Notes: a model not told the origin generated them from the sequence alone. A stretch of DNA of 64,000 nt from Ricinus communis (GCF_019578655.1 NC_063261.1:23663126-23727125), one strand, 5' to 3'; positions 27,091 through 47,591 are shown, numbered from the stretch's first letter. Program-made: numbers and translations.

Positions 27091-28560
27091 AATTTCATCA
27101 AATTAGACAGATTTTGAGTGCGAAGGGGTGAGAGAAACATAGAAAAGCGAGGAGATTAGGTGTTTTTTTTTTTTTTTAATTTTACTGAGTGAGAGTACTG
27201 AGGCTGATACGGGTATGACTATATGTCGTTTTTGGTTATCGTGCAATTTGTATTTGTACATGAGGTTTCTGCATCGCTTGTGTATTATTATAATTTAATT
27301 TTGCCAACTAATTAACTAGCTTGAAGTTTTATGATTTGAAAAGTATCCAATTGAGGTCTTCCAGCGTTCTGTAAATTGATACCATTAGATGTCGAATAAC
27401 ATTTCTGCCTAAAATAGTTTAACAGCAGTATTAAGACTCAAAAACAATTTATTATTTAGTTGAAAAAAATGAAATAAAATTTATAAATTCTGTAAAATTC
27501 TTTATTTGCTAAAAACTTTTAAAATAAAAGGATTTTAAAAAAGTTTTAATAAATTGAGAGAACATTTTTTTTGTTTATTTCACAAATACTTTTAAAATTA
27601 ATTATATATTACCAAATGAGAAAAAGAAAAATATGAACCAATTCATAAAACTGTAAATTTTTATGTTTCACTAATTTAATGAAGTCTATAGATCTCATTC
27701 CAAAAAATTTAATAAAGTCAATAAGTTTTGAATACCTCATTCTAAATAATAACTTAGCTGTCCTAAACATGTGTATTTTTCTTGTCAAATAATCATATGT
27801 TTCTTGCATATGCATTTAACACGGTCCATCTAATGGACTAGGAGCAAATGAACATAAAAGATGATGGGAAATGTGCATAGAGTCCGTGCGGGGAAAAGAA
27901 AAACTGGATTTATGGAAAAGAAACAAACAAATTGAGATTCCTTTTTAAGATACATTTAATAAAGCCATGTTATATAAAATTAATCTGTTAACTCTGTACA
28001 TTAACATCTAACAAGAGTCTCCGAACCAGATAATATGTATGCATATGGGCTGAAGATTGAGATGCATAATCATACCAACAATGACATCTTAACCTCTCTA
28101 ATGCATATTGGCTGATCCTAGAGATGCATAATCATGACAAATGAAACTAAAAAGATTTAGTGGATTTTAGAAGTGACCATTCTATTCCAGCCATTTATCA
28201 CTCTCTTGGTGCTACTGCATGCACTGTTGGGGGGCAGTTAGAGAGAGTCAACAATATAATTACCATTGCAGCAATTCACAGCTAAATGGGAAAAGCACTT
28301 CTAAAAGTAGCCAATGATCTTAAAAGCCAAAAAGAGTACCCAAGTCTCTCATAATGCTACTTAACAGGATAAATACTGCAATAAAATTGTCATAATACAT
28401 ACAAAACAGAACGGTATAATTTTTTTGTCTCAACGTAATGTCATCATCCTTTTCACAAATAATAGTAGCCTCAGTATGCTAAAGGCTTGAATGGTGATAA
28501 ACAACTCCCATTACACGATTACTAACCCAGCTACCAAAATTGACATGGTGAAGAAGCCCT
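27091..28560. other. Intergenic stretch between CASPL4C1 and OST4
   Basis: The first few hundred bases probably contain the CASPL 3' UTR, and the last few hundred the OST4 3' UTR (minus strand). Nothing else was recognised. Confidence 0.45.
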
Positions 28561-28674
28561 TCAGTTGCCTTCATATTTGGGGTCAGCCACTACATAATGG
28601 TAAGCAATTACCAATGCAAATATGAAAATGCCAAGAAAATTGGCGCAAAAGCCCAAGTCTTGATCATCAAACAT
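28561..28674 (-). CDS. OST4: Oligosaccharyltransferase small subunit OST4
   Basis: Tiny ER-membrane subunit of the oligosaccharyltransferase, which transfers the glycan from dolichol diphosphate to nascent proteins. In yeast, Ost4 bridges the catalytic Stt3 with Ost3/6. The intact frame encodes 37 residues, beginning [17 protein letters not shown] and ending ADPKYEGN. That is the whole length of plant OST4. A single membrane span covers about residues 9-28, and the FDDQDLGF start is the plant hallmark. The ATG directly follows TTTCGCAG, so an intron in the 5' UTR ends at the start codon. A candidate leader exon is around 29643-29930, with an AAAAG|GTATCT donor on the minus strand. If that is right, tRNA-Arg lies within the intron. 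The leader is inference; the coding exon is clear. Confidence 0.9.
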   Translation of the reverse strand: MFDDQDLGFCANFLGIFIFALVIAYHYVVADPKYEGN

Positions 28675-29331
28675 CTGCGAAAATGCCAACTTTATTAGAA
28701 CCAATGCCCATACCTATCTTATATCTGTAATTTCAACTGTCACCACCCTCAAAATAACTAGCGCCATCATATTTGCTTATGCTTACAACATAAATAAAAC
28801 CTCAGGAGAATAACAACTCAATAACTAATGGTAGTATTTAGCTCCGTTCAATTCTTCCTTGGAACTTATTCTGTTTCAGGAGTACAGTAAAGGCAACAAT
28901 CTACTATTGAAGGTCAATTTTCAGCAGGTTATTCATTGCATTCAACTGGAATTCAGGAAAGCTATTCTAAATCTTAGTGAAAAACGCATATATAATGACA
29001 AATGGCAACTAGTAAAAAGAAAAGAGCTACGATACAAGCGAAACATCAGTCATCATGTTTGGTTCATTCAATTACTCTGAAACTAAACTTTCACATGACA
29101 CAAGCAACCTAAAATTCAAGATGATTCCTTAGGTTTATATACGTATATAAAAACAATTCAATTACAAACTCATTACACTATTACACTAGAAGAAAATGAG
29201 CATTCATAAAGAGTTTCCTCCAAATCGAACACCTATAGCTACACTGACTATGTCGCAAAATACAGTAAATTGTTATTTAATGAAAGAAAAAAGAAAGAAG
29301 GAATAAAAAAAAAGAAGGAATCAAGGAGGTG
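28675..29331. other. Probable OST4 5' UTR intron
   Basis: No coding sequence was recognised. The interval lies between the OST4 coding exon and tRNA-Arg. An ORF at 28859-29080 (+) has no family resemblance. Confidence 0.35.
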
Positions 29332-29404
29332 CGATCGCAGTGGGATTCGAACCCACGACCTTTAGATCCGGAGTCTAACGCGATATCCACTCCGCTATGC
29401 GATC
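29332..29404 (-). tRNA. tRNA-Arg (anticodon CCG)
   Basis: 73 nt. Read on the minus strand, acceptor GATCGCA pairs with TGCGATC. The D arm is GCG...CGC. Anticodon stem TTAGA/TCTAA encloses CTCCGGA, giving anticodon CCG for codon CGG. T arm: GTGGG/TTCGAAT/CCCAC. A run of nine T residues about 17 nt downstream on this strand can serve as the Pol III terminator. Confidence 0.95.
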
Positions 29405-30312
29405 GCGTGTGCTGGTATCGTTTTCTCTTTTAAATTTTAATTTCGCATTTTAAAACCTCGACAAATCCTTAGCCCTAACAAATTCAATATCCGGACGATA
29501 ATTAATAGAAAAAAGAAAAATAAAATCTCAAATGCAAATAGATCTGTGATCAGCGATCACCGTCAGCTACTGAAATCCCTGTTTCTAGTGTATGTATACA
29601 AATAAACAGAGAGAGAGGGAGAGAGAGTTCCTGAAAGATACCTTTTCTGTTTGGTTGATTTGATGCGGAAAATGCCAAAACAGTGATAGATCTTAATAAC
29701 AGAACTGTAAGCGCCGTCAGTCTCTCTGTCGGTCTCTCTGGCGATCTCGACGTTGAGATTTTTGTAGCGGTTCTGGAAATTGGAAAAGAAGCCGTTTGCC
29801 CTTGCAATTTGATCAGCAATGAGTTTTCTACACAGTACGAGTGGGTTCCATCTTGTTGTAATAGTAGTAATAATTGGTCCAAATTTGATGATGGACTAAA
29901 CACGTCTAATGGGTCAGTCCATCGGCCCTAATTCTTCTCTGTTAAACCTAGAAAATTCTCACCCAAAGGCCATTATTATCATTATTATTGAATTAGTATA
30001 TAATTTTAATATAATAAATATTATAAATATTATATAAAAATTATTATTATTATGGGTTAGTTCAAAAAAAATTGAGATCATATACCGTTTAAGTTTTTGG
30101 ATGTTTACATTATTAAAGCTTCATACAATATATCTATATACGTTGAATAAGACGTGTTTTATTATTATCAAAAAATAAAATTTAAATATTTATTAGATTA
30201 AATTAAAAATTAAAAATAGTTAATAAATTATAAAAATATAATTTATGTATTTATTAGATTGCCAAGTTTTTTTTTTTTTTTCTCTAAGAATATTTCATAG
30301 GCATGCTTGACT
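29405..30312. other. Possible OST4 leader exon region plus AT-rich spacer
   Basis: The 29643-29930 part is less AT-rich than its surroundings. On the minus strand it could be the untranslated first exon of OST4. The minus frame at 29550-29903 has no family resemblance. The remainder is AT-rich with no gene. Confidence 0.35.
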
Positions 30313-30858
30313 TGATATGATATATAAAAACTGATAATAAAATTAAACAAATTGATAACATGAATGTATTTTTCTTAAGAAAAAGTTCTTATATCATAAA
30401 TTTGATTGAAAACGATGACTTCTTTTATGATAAATAAGGTTGTATATAATTCTAATAAATTAAGTGTACAATATATATCAAAAGTTAAAAAGAAATGCGT
30501 ATTCAATTAGACAAATAAATTATTAAAGTCAAAAGTATTAAAAAGTGGCATTTTCTTCTTTACATAAAAAAGGGCATTTAATGATATGATGCATGAAAGC
30601 TGATTATAAAATTAAAAAAAAAATTATAACATGAATATATCTTTTTTTCAAAAAAAATTATTTTATAAATTAGGTTGAACACAATAATTTTTTTTTTTTT
30701 ATGATGAATAAGGTCGTATATAATTCTAATAAATTAAGTGTAAAATACCTCTCAGAAGTTAAAAATAAATTATAATAAAATGCGTATTGAATTATACAAA
30801 TGAATTATTAAATCAAAAGTATTAAAAAGTGGCATTTTTTTGTACAGAAAGGGCATTT
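30313..30858. repeat. Diverged tandem duplication, about 270 bp unit
   Basis: Unit 1 is about 30313-30580 and unit 2 about 30581-30858. Each starts with a GATATGAT...CTGAT.ATAAAATTAAA stretch. Each contains ATAAGGT.GTATATAATTCTAATAAATTAAGTGTA and ends with a GTATTAAAAAGTGGCATTTT...GGGCATTTAA segment. The copies differ by many substitutions and indels, so the duplication is old. Confidence 0.8.
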
Positions 30859-30892
30859 AAGAAATAGTATTGGAAAGGGGAAAAAAACAATA

Positions 30893-30964
30893 TGTGGCTG
30901 CTGGGACTCGAGCCCAGGTCTCTACGGCCACAACGTAGAATTCTTACCACTAAACTACAGCCAC
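30893..30964 (-). tRNA. tRNA-His (anticodon GTG)
   Basis: 72 nt on the minus strand. Acceptor GTGGCTG pairs with CAGCCAC, with discriminator A. Anticodon stem CTACG/CGTAG encloses TTGTGGC (anticodon GTG). T arm: CTGGG/CTCGAGT/CCCAG. A seven-T run shortly downstream on this strand fits a Pol III terminator. It has the form of the nuclear-encoded plant tRNA-His, to which G-1 is added after transcription. Confidence 0.95.
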
Positions 30965-32110
30965 AAGATGGTATAGGATTACCATTTAATTTATAAAAGT
31001 GATAAATTTTTAAGAATAATCCAACTTAACAGAAAGGAAAATAAAAGGAAGAAGAAAAATGAAATCTTGAAAGTGGTATGTACAAATCAATATTAAATGA
31101 CTATTGCCTCAATAATTTTGAGCAGTTCAATTGCATAATATGTATCAAGAAATCATTGTTAACACTGTAAAATGTACATTTATGCAAACTTAATTAGTTT
31201 ACTCCACATAAAAATATGACAAATTTGCAATGCAGGATGTATTTCATAGTTCAAGACCTCACCAAAAAATTAAAAATTATACCATAATTTGATTCTTCAG
31301 TTCACATTTTGTTCATTAAGATGTGATGTCCTTAAAGAAAAACCTTTAATCTTTCTTATTAGATATGAAATTAATTTCATTCAATTATTTTTCTTGTAAA
31401 TAAAGTGAAAGCTTCCAATGGCAACAACAACAGTAAAACTAAACAAACTGCTGCCATTGCAAAGGATGTAAAATAAAAATAAAGAATATTTTATCCAAGA
31501 CCCAATATGAGCTTTAAGAAAATCTTGATCAGCCTACACTTTCTTGGTGTAGCAAAATCTTTTAAGGAATAATACTTGTATAATTCAAATTTTTTTTAAA
31601 TTTCATGTGTTATGATATGCTTTTAATTGCTAAACTATTATAAATTAATTAAAAATAATGATGATAAATTGAATATCCATCTATTAATTACTGTCAGACA
31701 TCAAATTTAAATAAAATATAAATATTTAAATCCAGTTTCCTTCATATTGTGTTTGATTGAAATGTATACAATTTATGAAATTTATTTGTAAATTTAAAAT
31801 TAATATACTTTGAACTAAATGAAAGTTAATTTAGAATTTTACATCATTATATTTGTGTAGAATTAGTAATAGCTAAAATAAATTCTAATAAATAGATAGA
31901 TTTTTCAAATAAATTTCATATTAGTAAGTCAATATATTCCATGACATTAAAATATTTTCTTCAACTTTCTCATTTTTATTTTATTTTCACTCATATTTTT
32001 TTATCAAATGAAATAAATATTTTTTGGGTTTCAACTAAAAGCATTACTACAAATCTCAATGCCTTTTTGCTTACATTTATAAATAAGAACCTAAAATCAC
32101 GTTTTCATTA
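30965..32110. other. AT-rich spacer; first exon of the HIPP relic not found
   Basis: I searched by eye for an upstream exon carrying the CxxC metal-binding loop of the HMA domain and did not find one. Nothing else was recognised. Confidence 0.4.
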
Positions 32111-32118
32111 TATTATAG

Positions 32119-32573
32119 GGATTCAAAGCAAGGTCATAGATTTGGAAAATGACCTTGTCACAATCAGAGGTAGCATAGACACAAAGACTTTGATGGATAA
32201 ATTGCAGGCAAAGTTAAAAAGGAATGTGCAGCTCTGGGTAGGCAAGAAGAACAAGAAATGTGATGATTGTCATGCTTCACAAGAGAAGGTAAAGGGCATG
32301 GCTCAATTACAATGGAGAACATAGAAGTGCAAGATGGTCAAGAGTCATGGAGACAAGAGACCAGGGTCACATAGTGGGCTAACCTCTGAACAAGGCCATG
32401 GCTGGAAACATGGTAATATGAAAGGGAGATTGAAGCCTGTGGGTGCACTTGGGCCCCAATATGGGTTACCTAGTGGTTATGCTTATAGAAATTGTGAGTC
32501 AGGTTATGTAGGGCCAATTTATGCTCCTCAAATTCTCAATGATGAAAATCCATTAGCTTGCTATGTGATGTGA
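32119..32573 (+). pseudogene. HIPP-type heavy-metal-associated isoprenylated protein remnant
   Basis: This reads as the second half of a heavy-metal-associated isoprenylated plant protein. After a TATTATAG acceptor-like site, GIQSKVIDLENDLVTIRGSI begins, followed by DTKTLMDKLQAKLKRNV. That is the second half of an HMA domain. The same frame ends with ILNDENPLACYVM and a stop, where CYVM is a CaaX prenylation signal, the HIPP hallmark. In between, the frame has a TAG at 32322, and another frame looks locally coding (MENIEVQDGQES), so an indel or substitution has probably broken it. The N-terminal half with the CxxC loop is missing upstream. I call it a pseudogene. A gene with an unrecognised distant exon and a splice across the stop is the alternative. 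Confidence 0.7.
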
Positions 32574-33295
32574 GCTTGTTATGCTTTGTTATTTTTACTT
32601 AAAATGAAGGTAAAAGTAATTAGTAGTAAAAATTATATTCGCAAAATCAAGACTTTTAGTTTTCTTTTTTGAGTTTATGGAAAAGCTAACGGGCCATATG
32701 CTGCGTAACATGGTAGTTATTTATTTACACTCGTTATAAACATTAAGTATAAATAAAAGAATATAAACTTGAGATCTTTCACTCTCAAGACTCAACGCCC
32801 TTATCGTTTGAGTAAAATTTTCAGTTTAAATATACTATAATGTTGTTTTTATATATTTTCAAGATTTTTTTTTAAATTACTTTGTGTTTTTAACTATGAT
32901 ATTCTTTCTTAAACAACTTCATCTTATTAGTAAATTAAAATAAACCAGTCGTTTACCTGTGCGCTGCACAACCGTTATTATTATTTCGATTATAAAATTA
33001 AGTTGATAGATACAATTTTTATTAAATTTTTAATTTTTAATATTAATTTATAAGACTTTAAAAATAATAGCAAACTAATTATTTTAAAATTTTATTAGTA
33101 AAATAATAAAATATTTATTTTAAAAATATTTATTAATTAATTTTAGTATTATATAACTTAATACTATAATTGATATTACTATTTTTAGGATTAAAATTTT
33201 ATTATATAATTTAAATATTAATATATTATTAAATATAATATTAAAAATATAATTTAAGATTTTTTTCTAAAATTAGAATTATTATCTAATTAAAA
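32574..33295. other. AT-rich spacer
   Basis: Probable 3' end of the HIPP remnant, then AT-rich DNA. Nothing else was recognised. Confidence 0.4.
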
Positions 33296-33540
33296 AGTTA
33301 ATTTATTAGTTAATATAATATTAAAATATAATTAGTATGTTATTTTTAGAATAGAACTAGTATCATTATTTGATTAGGAAACTATTTATTAGTTACCATA
33401 ATATTAAAATATAATTAATATATTATTTTTAGGATAAAATTAGTATTATTATCTGATTTGGAAACTATTTTTTAATTAATATAATATTAAAATATAATAA
33501 AAATACTATTTTTTAAGATTTTAGTCAGTGTTTAACTAGG
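33296..33540. repeat. Three tandem copies of an 83 bp AT-rich unit
   Basis: Units start at about 33296, 33379 and 33462. Each has the order TTTATTAGTTAATATAATA, then TTAAAATATAATTA, then a TTATTTTTAG..TA.AATTAGTATTATTA stretch. Divergence is moderate. Confidence 0.75.
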
Positions 33541-33630
33541 AATGTAATTTATTAATCAATAAATTAATAAAAAAATTATAAAATACATATAAACTTAAAT
33601 TCTATATATCAAAAAATTTAAATTTCAAAA

Positions 33631-33636
<6 letters not shown>

Positions 33637-33692
<56 letters not shown>
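33637..33692. repeat. (AT)n microsatellite
   Basis: About 28 AT units, uninterrupted. Confidence 0.95.
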
Positions 33693-33698
<6 letters not shown>

Positions 33699-35170
33699 CT
33701 TCAAATAGAAACAAATGTTTTAGATTCATTACTTAATATATAGATAGAAGGATCATAATTCCCTAAATCTAGAATAACTTACTTTAACTTTAATTTACTT
33801 TCTCTCAAAAACTTCAATTTATTTAAAAAACAATTTTCACATGATTAATTAAAAATAAAATTTTCTGTCAGAATTTTCTTTTGGTACACAAATTCACATA
33901 CACTTGAATGGATGTATTTCATGTCAATAAGGGAGAAAATTGAAACTTACAAACAAAAATAGATATTCATACCAAAATAATAAAAAGTTTCTTATTCTAT
34001 GAATAAAAAGAATATGCCAAAAAAAAGAAAAGAAAAGGAAAGGAAGTGAATAAGGTCTACAATCAGCCTATGCACGGTGGACGGAAAGAAATGTCTGTTT
34101 GATCCGCCGAGTCAAAGGTGTTGGGTTGGATCTGACGCGGAGGATAAGGCCGCTGCGTAGACCTTCATAGACTGTCACTTGACTGTTACCAATCCTTAAT
34201 TAGTAAATTAGCTGTATCTTACATGGAAGATATCCGCATTGAGAATTAGTAATCTTGTGTTCCGCATACCACCAATTACCCCTACTCTCCACCAATCAGA
34301 ACATTCATTTGTTTCAATTTCCTGTGCTCTTCTGTAATCATACTCCGTTAATATAATGGCCAAGGAGTTATTTATAGGATCTTAAGAAAAAAAAACTCAA
34401 ATCTTTTGCAGAGAAAATACAGAAAATTAATTTGTATAATTAGTAAACCAAGAGTTTTATATTGAATTGAATATATCTTCTTCATGCTATCAAATATTTA
34501 ATATGTATTTTTCAGATGCATGAGCATATAATTTATAAAATAAAATTAATTAAAAATCTATTATGGTAATCTATTTTTATTATTAGCAGATATAAAATGC
34601 TATTTAATATAATATTATTATATCAAAATCAATTGATATATAAAATTCTCTTATATATTATAATTTCGTATTTAGATATTTTTTAATTATAGAAATGATA
34701 TATGTCAATATTATTGCATTGTAGGAAAAATAAAAATTATTTAATTATATAAAATTATTTTACATATTATTATTTAATTAAATTATTTTGAAATTAAATT
34801 ATAAAAACTATGGATATTCTTAATGATAAAAAAAGAAAAATACCATTTTTCACAAATTATTTGTGAGATTGAATTGAAGAGACATGGCAAAGTGAGATAG
34901 GTGAGGTGGTCACGACAAAGGGTGAGGTCGACAACACAAAATAACTCCCCAATAAGTAAAACAGATTACGTAAACAAGTGCAAATCTAAAACTGATACGA
35001 GGACGTGTCAATCCGAGGATGAAGGAAACTGAAAAAACGACATCGTAAAAGAAATTAAAAAAGGGCAAAGAGTTCTATAAATCTCAGCCAGCTACCGCCA
35101 GTTTCGATTGTATAACATAATAAACTTTCACTGTCACCCATTCAAACAAATCAAAAGCCTTTTAACATAA
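33693..35170. other. Spacer and UXS promoter region
   Basis: No gene is seen. A GC-richer patch occurs at 34070-34180. The last few hundred bases are probably the UXS promoter; CTCTATATTTATA near 35200 is TATA-like. Confidence 0.4.
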
Positions 35171-35199
35171 CTCTCTTCTTCTTCTTCTTAATTTACCCT

Positions 35200-35775
35200 C
35201 TCTCTATATTTATACAGACACATATATCTCGTGTCAACTGTATAGTGTCTTTCAAATTATCAGCAGGGAAACGAAGAAGAAATTGCTGCGGTAATTCCTT
35301 GGTTTAAGTTTGATTTTTTTTTTTCCTTCTGGGGGGTTAATGTTTTTGGTAAAAAAGAGAGTTAATTTAGTGTCAGGTGAGATTCAGATCTGGAATTGGT
35401 TGGGTGGGGTACAGTTTTGGTGGCTTTCTGTACTTTTCTTGTTTTTGAAGTTTGTCTATCACTAGTTGGTAATGTTTGTTAGTGTAATTATTATTGTTAT
35501 TGCTTCTTTGTTTTTAACTTTTTTCTTTTAAAAAATTTTGTAAGTCAATTTGGTGCAAATTTAATTCTTTATATAAAGCTTCAACCTTTCACCTTCATAC
35601 CTCCCTCCTAAAATTTAGACTTGGTTTCAATTTATTTTTTTAAATAAAATTTTTGTTAGCATTGCACAGGTGATCATCTTTTTGGTCTTATTGAGGTTTA
35701 AGGAGTGAATAATTTGTGGGTTTATGGTGAGTTGATCTTTTTTTCTTTTGGTTGGTGTTCAGGAATTGAACAAGG
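35200..35775 (+). other. UXS 5' UTR with an intron
   Basis: An untranslated exon probably ends at 35290 (GCTGCG|GTAATT). A leader intron then runs to 35762 (TGTTCAG|GAATTG), 13 bp before the ATG. Leader introns are common in highly expressed plant genes. The splice sites are inferred. Confidence 0.5.
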
Positions 35776-38700
35776 ATGGCCAAGGAAGTGTCTAATGGAG
35801 ATCATAGTTCTGCATCAAAGCCACCACCAACCCCATCGCCACTGAGATTCTCCAAGTTCTTTCAGGTACAATATATATATATATATTAGCTTTTTTTAAT
35901 TAACACCTTTGTATTGGTTTTAATCAGTCTAGGTTCTCTGGATGGTGTTGGTATAAAGTTATGAATAACTGTTGTTGCAATTTGTGGTCAAAAGACTCCT
36001 TTTGTGCTTTTTCTTGGTTTACCTGCAGCTGCATTGTTGCTCAAAGACTGAAATTTAGTGCAATGTGGTTATTCTTGTTCTTGTTGCTGTTTACTAAAAT
36101 ACAGTTGTGATTTCGTTAGTTTGTTAAAGTAATGAAAAGCTAAAAGATCCCAAATTGGACATAAAGATACAGAATTTATACTTGCCGAAGATCCCAATTT
36201 GTTGTTTTGAGTTTCATGCTTAAGTGAGGCAGAAAATGATGTTCCGAGTACCTATTTTGATCTTATAAAACTTTTTGCTTGTGGTGGCAGTCCAATATGA
36301 GAATTTTGGTAACTGGAGGAGCTGGGTTTATTGGCTCTCACCTGGTGGACAAGTTGATGGAAAATGAAAAGAATGAGGTAAGCAGTAAGGATGTTCTTGT
36401 AGCAGTAACAACAATGTCATATTTTTGTCTCTTTTATTTATCTTAACTTGTTTTGCCTTAATAATAATGCCCCCTTGTTCAGAATAAATCAAACACAAAC
36501 TCATGCAAGGAACAGTTAAAAAGCCACTAATGAAGAGGATGTTTAAGCTTCTTGTATGGTGTATATCTGTCTCTATAGAAGCTTTTAACATATGTTTCAA
36601 ATTTCACTCAGGTTATTGTTGTGGATAACTACTTCACTGGCTCAAAAGATAATTTAAAGAAATGGATTGGTCATCCAAGATTTGAGCTTATTCGTCATGG
36701 TACTGCTGTTTTGGTCTTAAATGTTCAATCCTTGTTATTAATGGTAAAATTGAAAGAATAGTTCTTATATATTATGTTCTCCCTTCTTACTACAGATGTC
36801 ACTGAGCCATTGCTCATTGAGGTTGACCAAATATACCACCTTGCTTGCCCTGCATCTCCAATCTTCTACAAATACAATCCTGTAAAGGTATACATGTTTG
36901 TACATCCTGCACCCCTGCTTCTCTTTCTCCTGCTGAAAGTGCTTTTTGATTGAGTTCTGATAATGTTGACCTACCTATTACCATCCTATCTATGGCAGAC
37001 CATAAAAACAAATGTGATTGGCACGTTGAACATGTTGGGGCTTGCCAAGCGTGTTGGAGCAAGGTTTAAGGCTACTACTTTACCTCTTTGATGATAGTCA
37101 GTTCAGCATTCTTATGTTACTAATTGTATAATAACATGGAACAGGATTTTGCTTACTTCAACTTCAGAGGTCTATGGAGATCCACTTGTACATCCTCAAG
37201 AAGAGAGCTATTGGGGGAATGTCAATCCAATTGGTATGTTAGCCTCTAGAATAAGTAACTTATGGACTCATGCAATTGATCGTGGGAAGATGATTCAATT
37301 GTTCAAGGATTTCTTATAGATATATAATATTTAGTTTTATCAGTTTATTAAAGTTATAGGAAGAACGTTGCAGAGGTGTGTACGGGAAAAGAGTGGGGTT
37401 TCTTTTTTTCTTTTTCGCGGGGGTGGGCAGTAATCATAATAAGTTTTATCTGGGAAAACAAAATCCTTTCGAACTTTATTTTTGTTGACAATCAATTACA
37501 TATCAAAGTTTTTCTTTAGAATAATTCTAAAATGCTTTCTGTATATGAGAATCCTTACAACTTGAGGTACAATATGCACTACCCAGATAAAAAAGAAATG
37601 TTCTGATTTGTATTCCTTGGTTTGCAAAATACAGGAGTCAGAAGCTGCTACGATGAGGGAAAGAGAGTAGCTGAAACTTTGATGTTTGATTATCATAGAC
37701 AGCATGGGATTGGTAAATGGCTCCAGCCCCTCTGTTTCTCTTGTTTAAGTTTTTAAACTAGGGTAAAGAATGTTTCATCTCACTTTTCAATACTTTATTA
37801 TCTATTAGAGATACGAATTGCCAGAATTTTCAACACTTATGGACCTCGCATGAACATTGATGATGGACGTGTTGTTAGCAATTTCATAGCCCAAGCAGTC
37901 CGGTAATTTTTAAATTTCAATTCCTATGATGGCCTCCCACCTCACTGTTAGTGGTGAGGTCTTTCTTAGAATCATATTCTTGCTGCAGCTTTTAACTTAC
38001 TGTCACTTTATCAATAAATGCAGTAATGAGCCCTTGACTGTTCAAGCACCCGGAACACAAACTCGTAGTTTCTGTTATGTGTCTGACATGGTATGCATAA
38101 ATCCTATTGTTACTTTGAGTAAATATAGTTGATGAAGATGAATTATAATTGGTGTTGATCATTATTGACCTTCACATGATCATGTCTAATTTTAAAGGTT
38201 GATGGCCTTATTCGATTGATGGAAGGAGAGAACACTGGCCCTATCAATATTGGAAATCCAGGTGATAGTCTGAACTTTGTAACAAATCATCTCTGGTTCT
38301 TTAAGGCACTTGACAAAGTAAAGAAATTAAAAGTTGCTTCTGTTATTAATGTTTTTCTTTTTTCTTTTCTCATTAATGTTTTAGGTGAATTTACAATGCT
38401 TGAACTTGCTGAAACTGTTAAGGAGGTAAGTTCACTTTTCTTTTTGCCTCTCTTTAGCTTTAAGTAGGCAGGCGATACTTCTTGATGCAGCAAGTGATGC
38501 ACTTGCCACAGATTCAAATGCCTAATTTTTTCCTAAACAGAATCATTGCAAGACAAAACAGAATATATTTGCATAAATTAACAAATTTATGTGTATACAA
38601 TATGGGTGTATTTAGTATTGATACTCAACAATCTATGATGCAGCTTATCAATCCTGATGTGGAGATCGCAAAGGTGGAAAATACACCTGATGATCCTCGT

Positions 38701-38829
38701 CAAAGGAAGCCAGACATAACAAAAGCAAAGGAGTTGCTAGGATGGGAACCTAAGATCAAGCTCCGTGATGGCCTTCCACTCATGGAGGATGATTTCCGAC
38801 TGAGGCTTGGTGTTCCCAGAAAGAAGTGA
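35776..38829 (+). CDS. UXS: UDP-glucuronate decarboxylase (UDP-xylose synthase), cytosolic
   Basis: NAD-dependent short-chain dehydrogenase that converts UDP-glucuronate to UDP-xylose for xylan, xyloglucan and glycoprotein synthesis. Twelve coding exons: 35776-35865, 36291-36377, 36612-36699, 36796-36887, 36999-37063, 37145-37233, 37635-37712, 37809-37902, 38024-38090, 38198-38261, 38385-38425 and 38644-38829. They join to 346 residues with no break. The Rossmann motif TGGAGFIGS is at residues 38-46. The catalytic Tyr and Lys are in SCYDEGKR (Y176, K180). [19 protein letters not shown] and the [10 protein letters not shown] stretch are typical of the family. The short N-terminus has no membrane anchor, so this is the soluble UXS3/5/6 type, not the Golgi type. 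The gene is convergent with MetRS, with 805 bp between stop codons. Confidence 0.97.
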
Positions 38830-39634
38830 AGTATATAGTACCAGTAAAATTTGAGCAGTACTAGAACATTCTCCGGCATGGCAACCCTCAATCCACAGTT
38901 ACTTGTTACTACCAATATTTTATTTACAATAAATGTTTTGTGTTCTTATCATACAAATAGGTGGTCATGTAATATATGGAACTTATCCTTTAATGGGTGG
39001 TATATGGATTGATTATGAAGTTTTGAATATCATGGATAAGTTCATCTATATCTAAGCATCTTCCCCCTGTTTTTGATGGTGGGTAGTTATATTCTTTTGT
39101 GTTCTCAATATCCCATATTACAGCTAGCACCAAATGTTAAAGGCACTTGCCGCACGCATTACCTGCCTTGTTCCCTTCTCTCTAAGAGCCAGCCAACAAG
39201 ATTCAGGTTTATTTCAGAACTTTCAGTTAAAAGGATAATACTATACAACTCGAGTCAATATTTTACTGAAGGTTTTAAATGAAATAGCTGTTTGAATTCC
39301 TAAGAAATCATGGAAAAACTGCAGATGCAACCTCAGATTAGCTATGATTTACGTATACTTCATCACAAGGTGAACAGGTTTAACTAAGGAGATCTTTCTT
39401 CCATAATTAAAAGCAACAATGAGCTCCTTCTCTAATTATTGCTTCGCTTCTAACATTAAAGCAAATGCTGGTATATATCGAAGCTGTTCTTTCAACTGAA
39501 TTTCTAATCATGTAGACATTATTATTTAGCTATTTAACGACGAGGGGATTAAGAAAAAAAATGATTTCTATCAGAAGTAGATGGGGTCAAAAAAGGGTTA
39601 TGAAGGGAAAAGAAATACAGTCCAAATGGAATTT
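38830..39634. other. Convergent 3' ends of UXS and MetRS
   Basis: The space between two tail-to-tail genes. No third gene is seen; the open frame at 39073-39282 has no family resemblance. Confidence 0.5.
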
Positions 39635-47590
<7,956 letters not shown>

Positions 47591-47591
47591 C

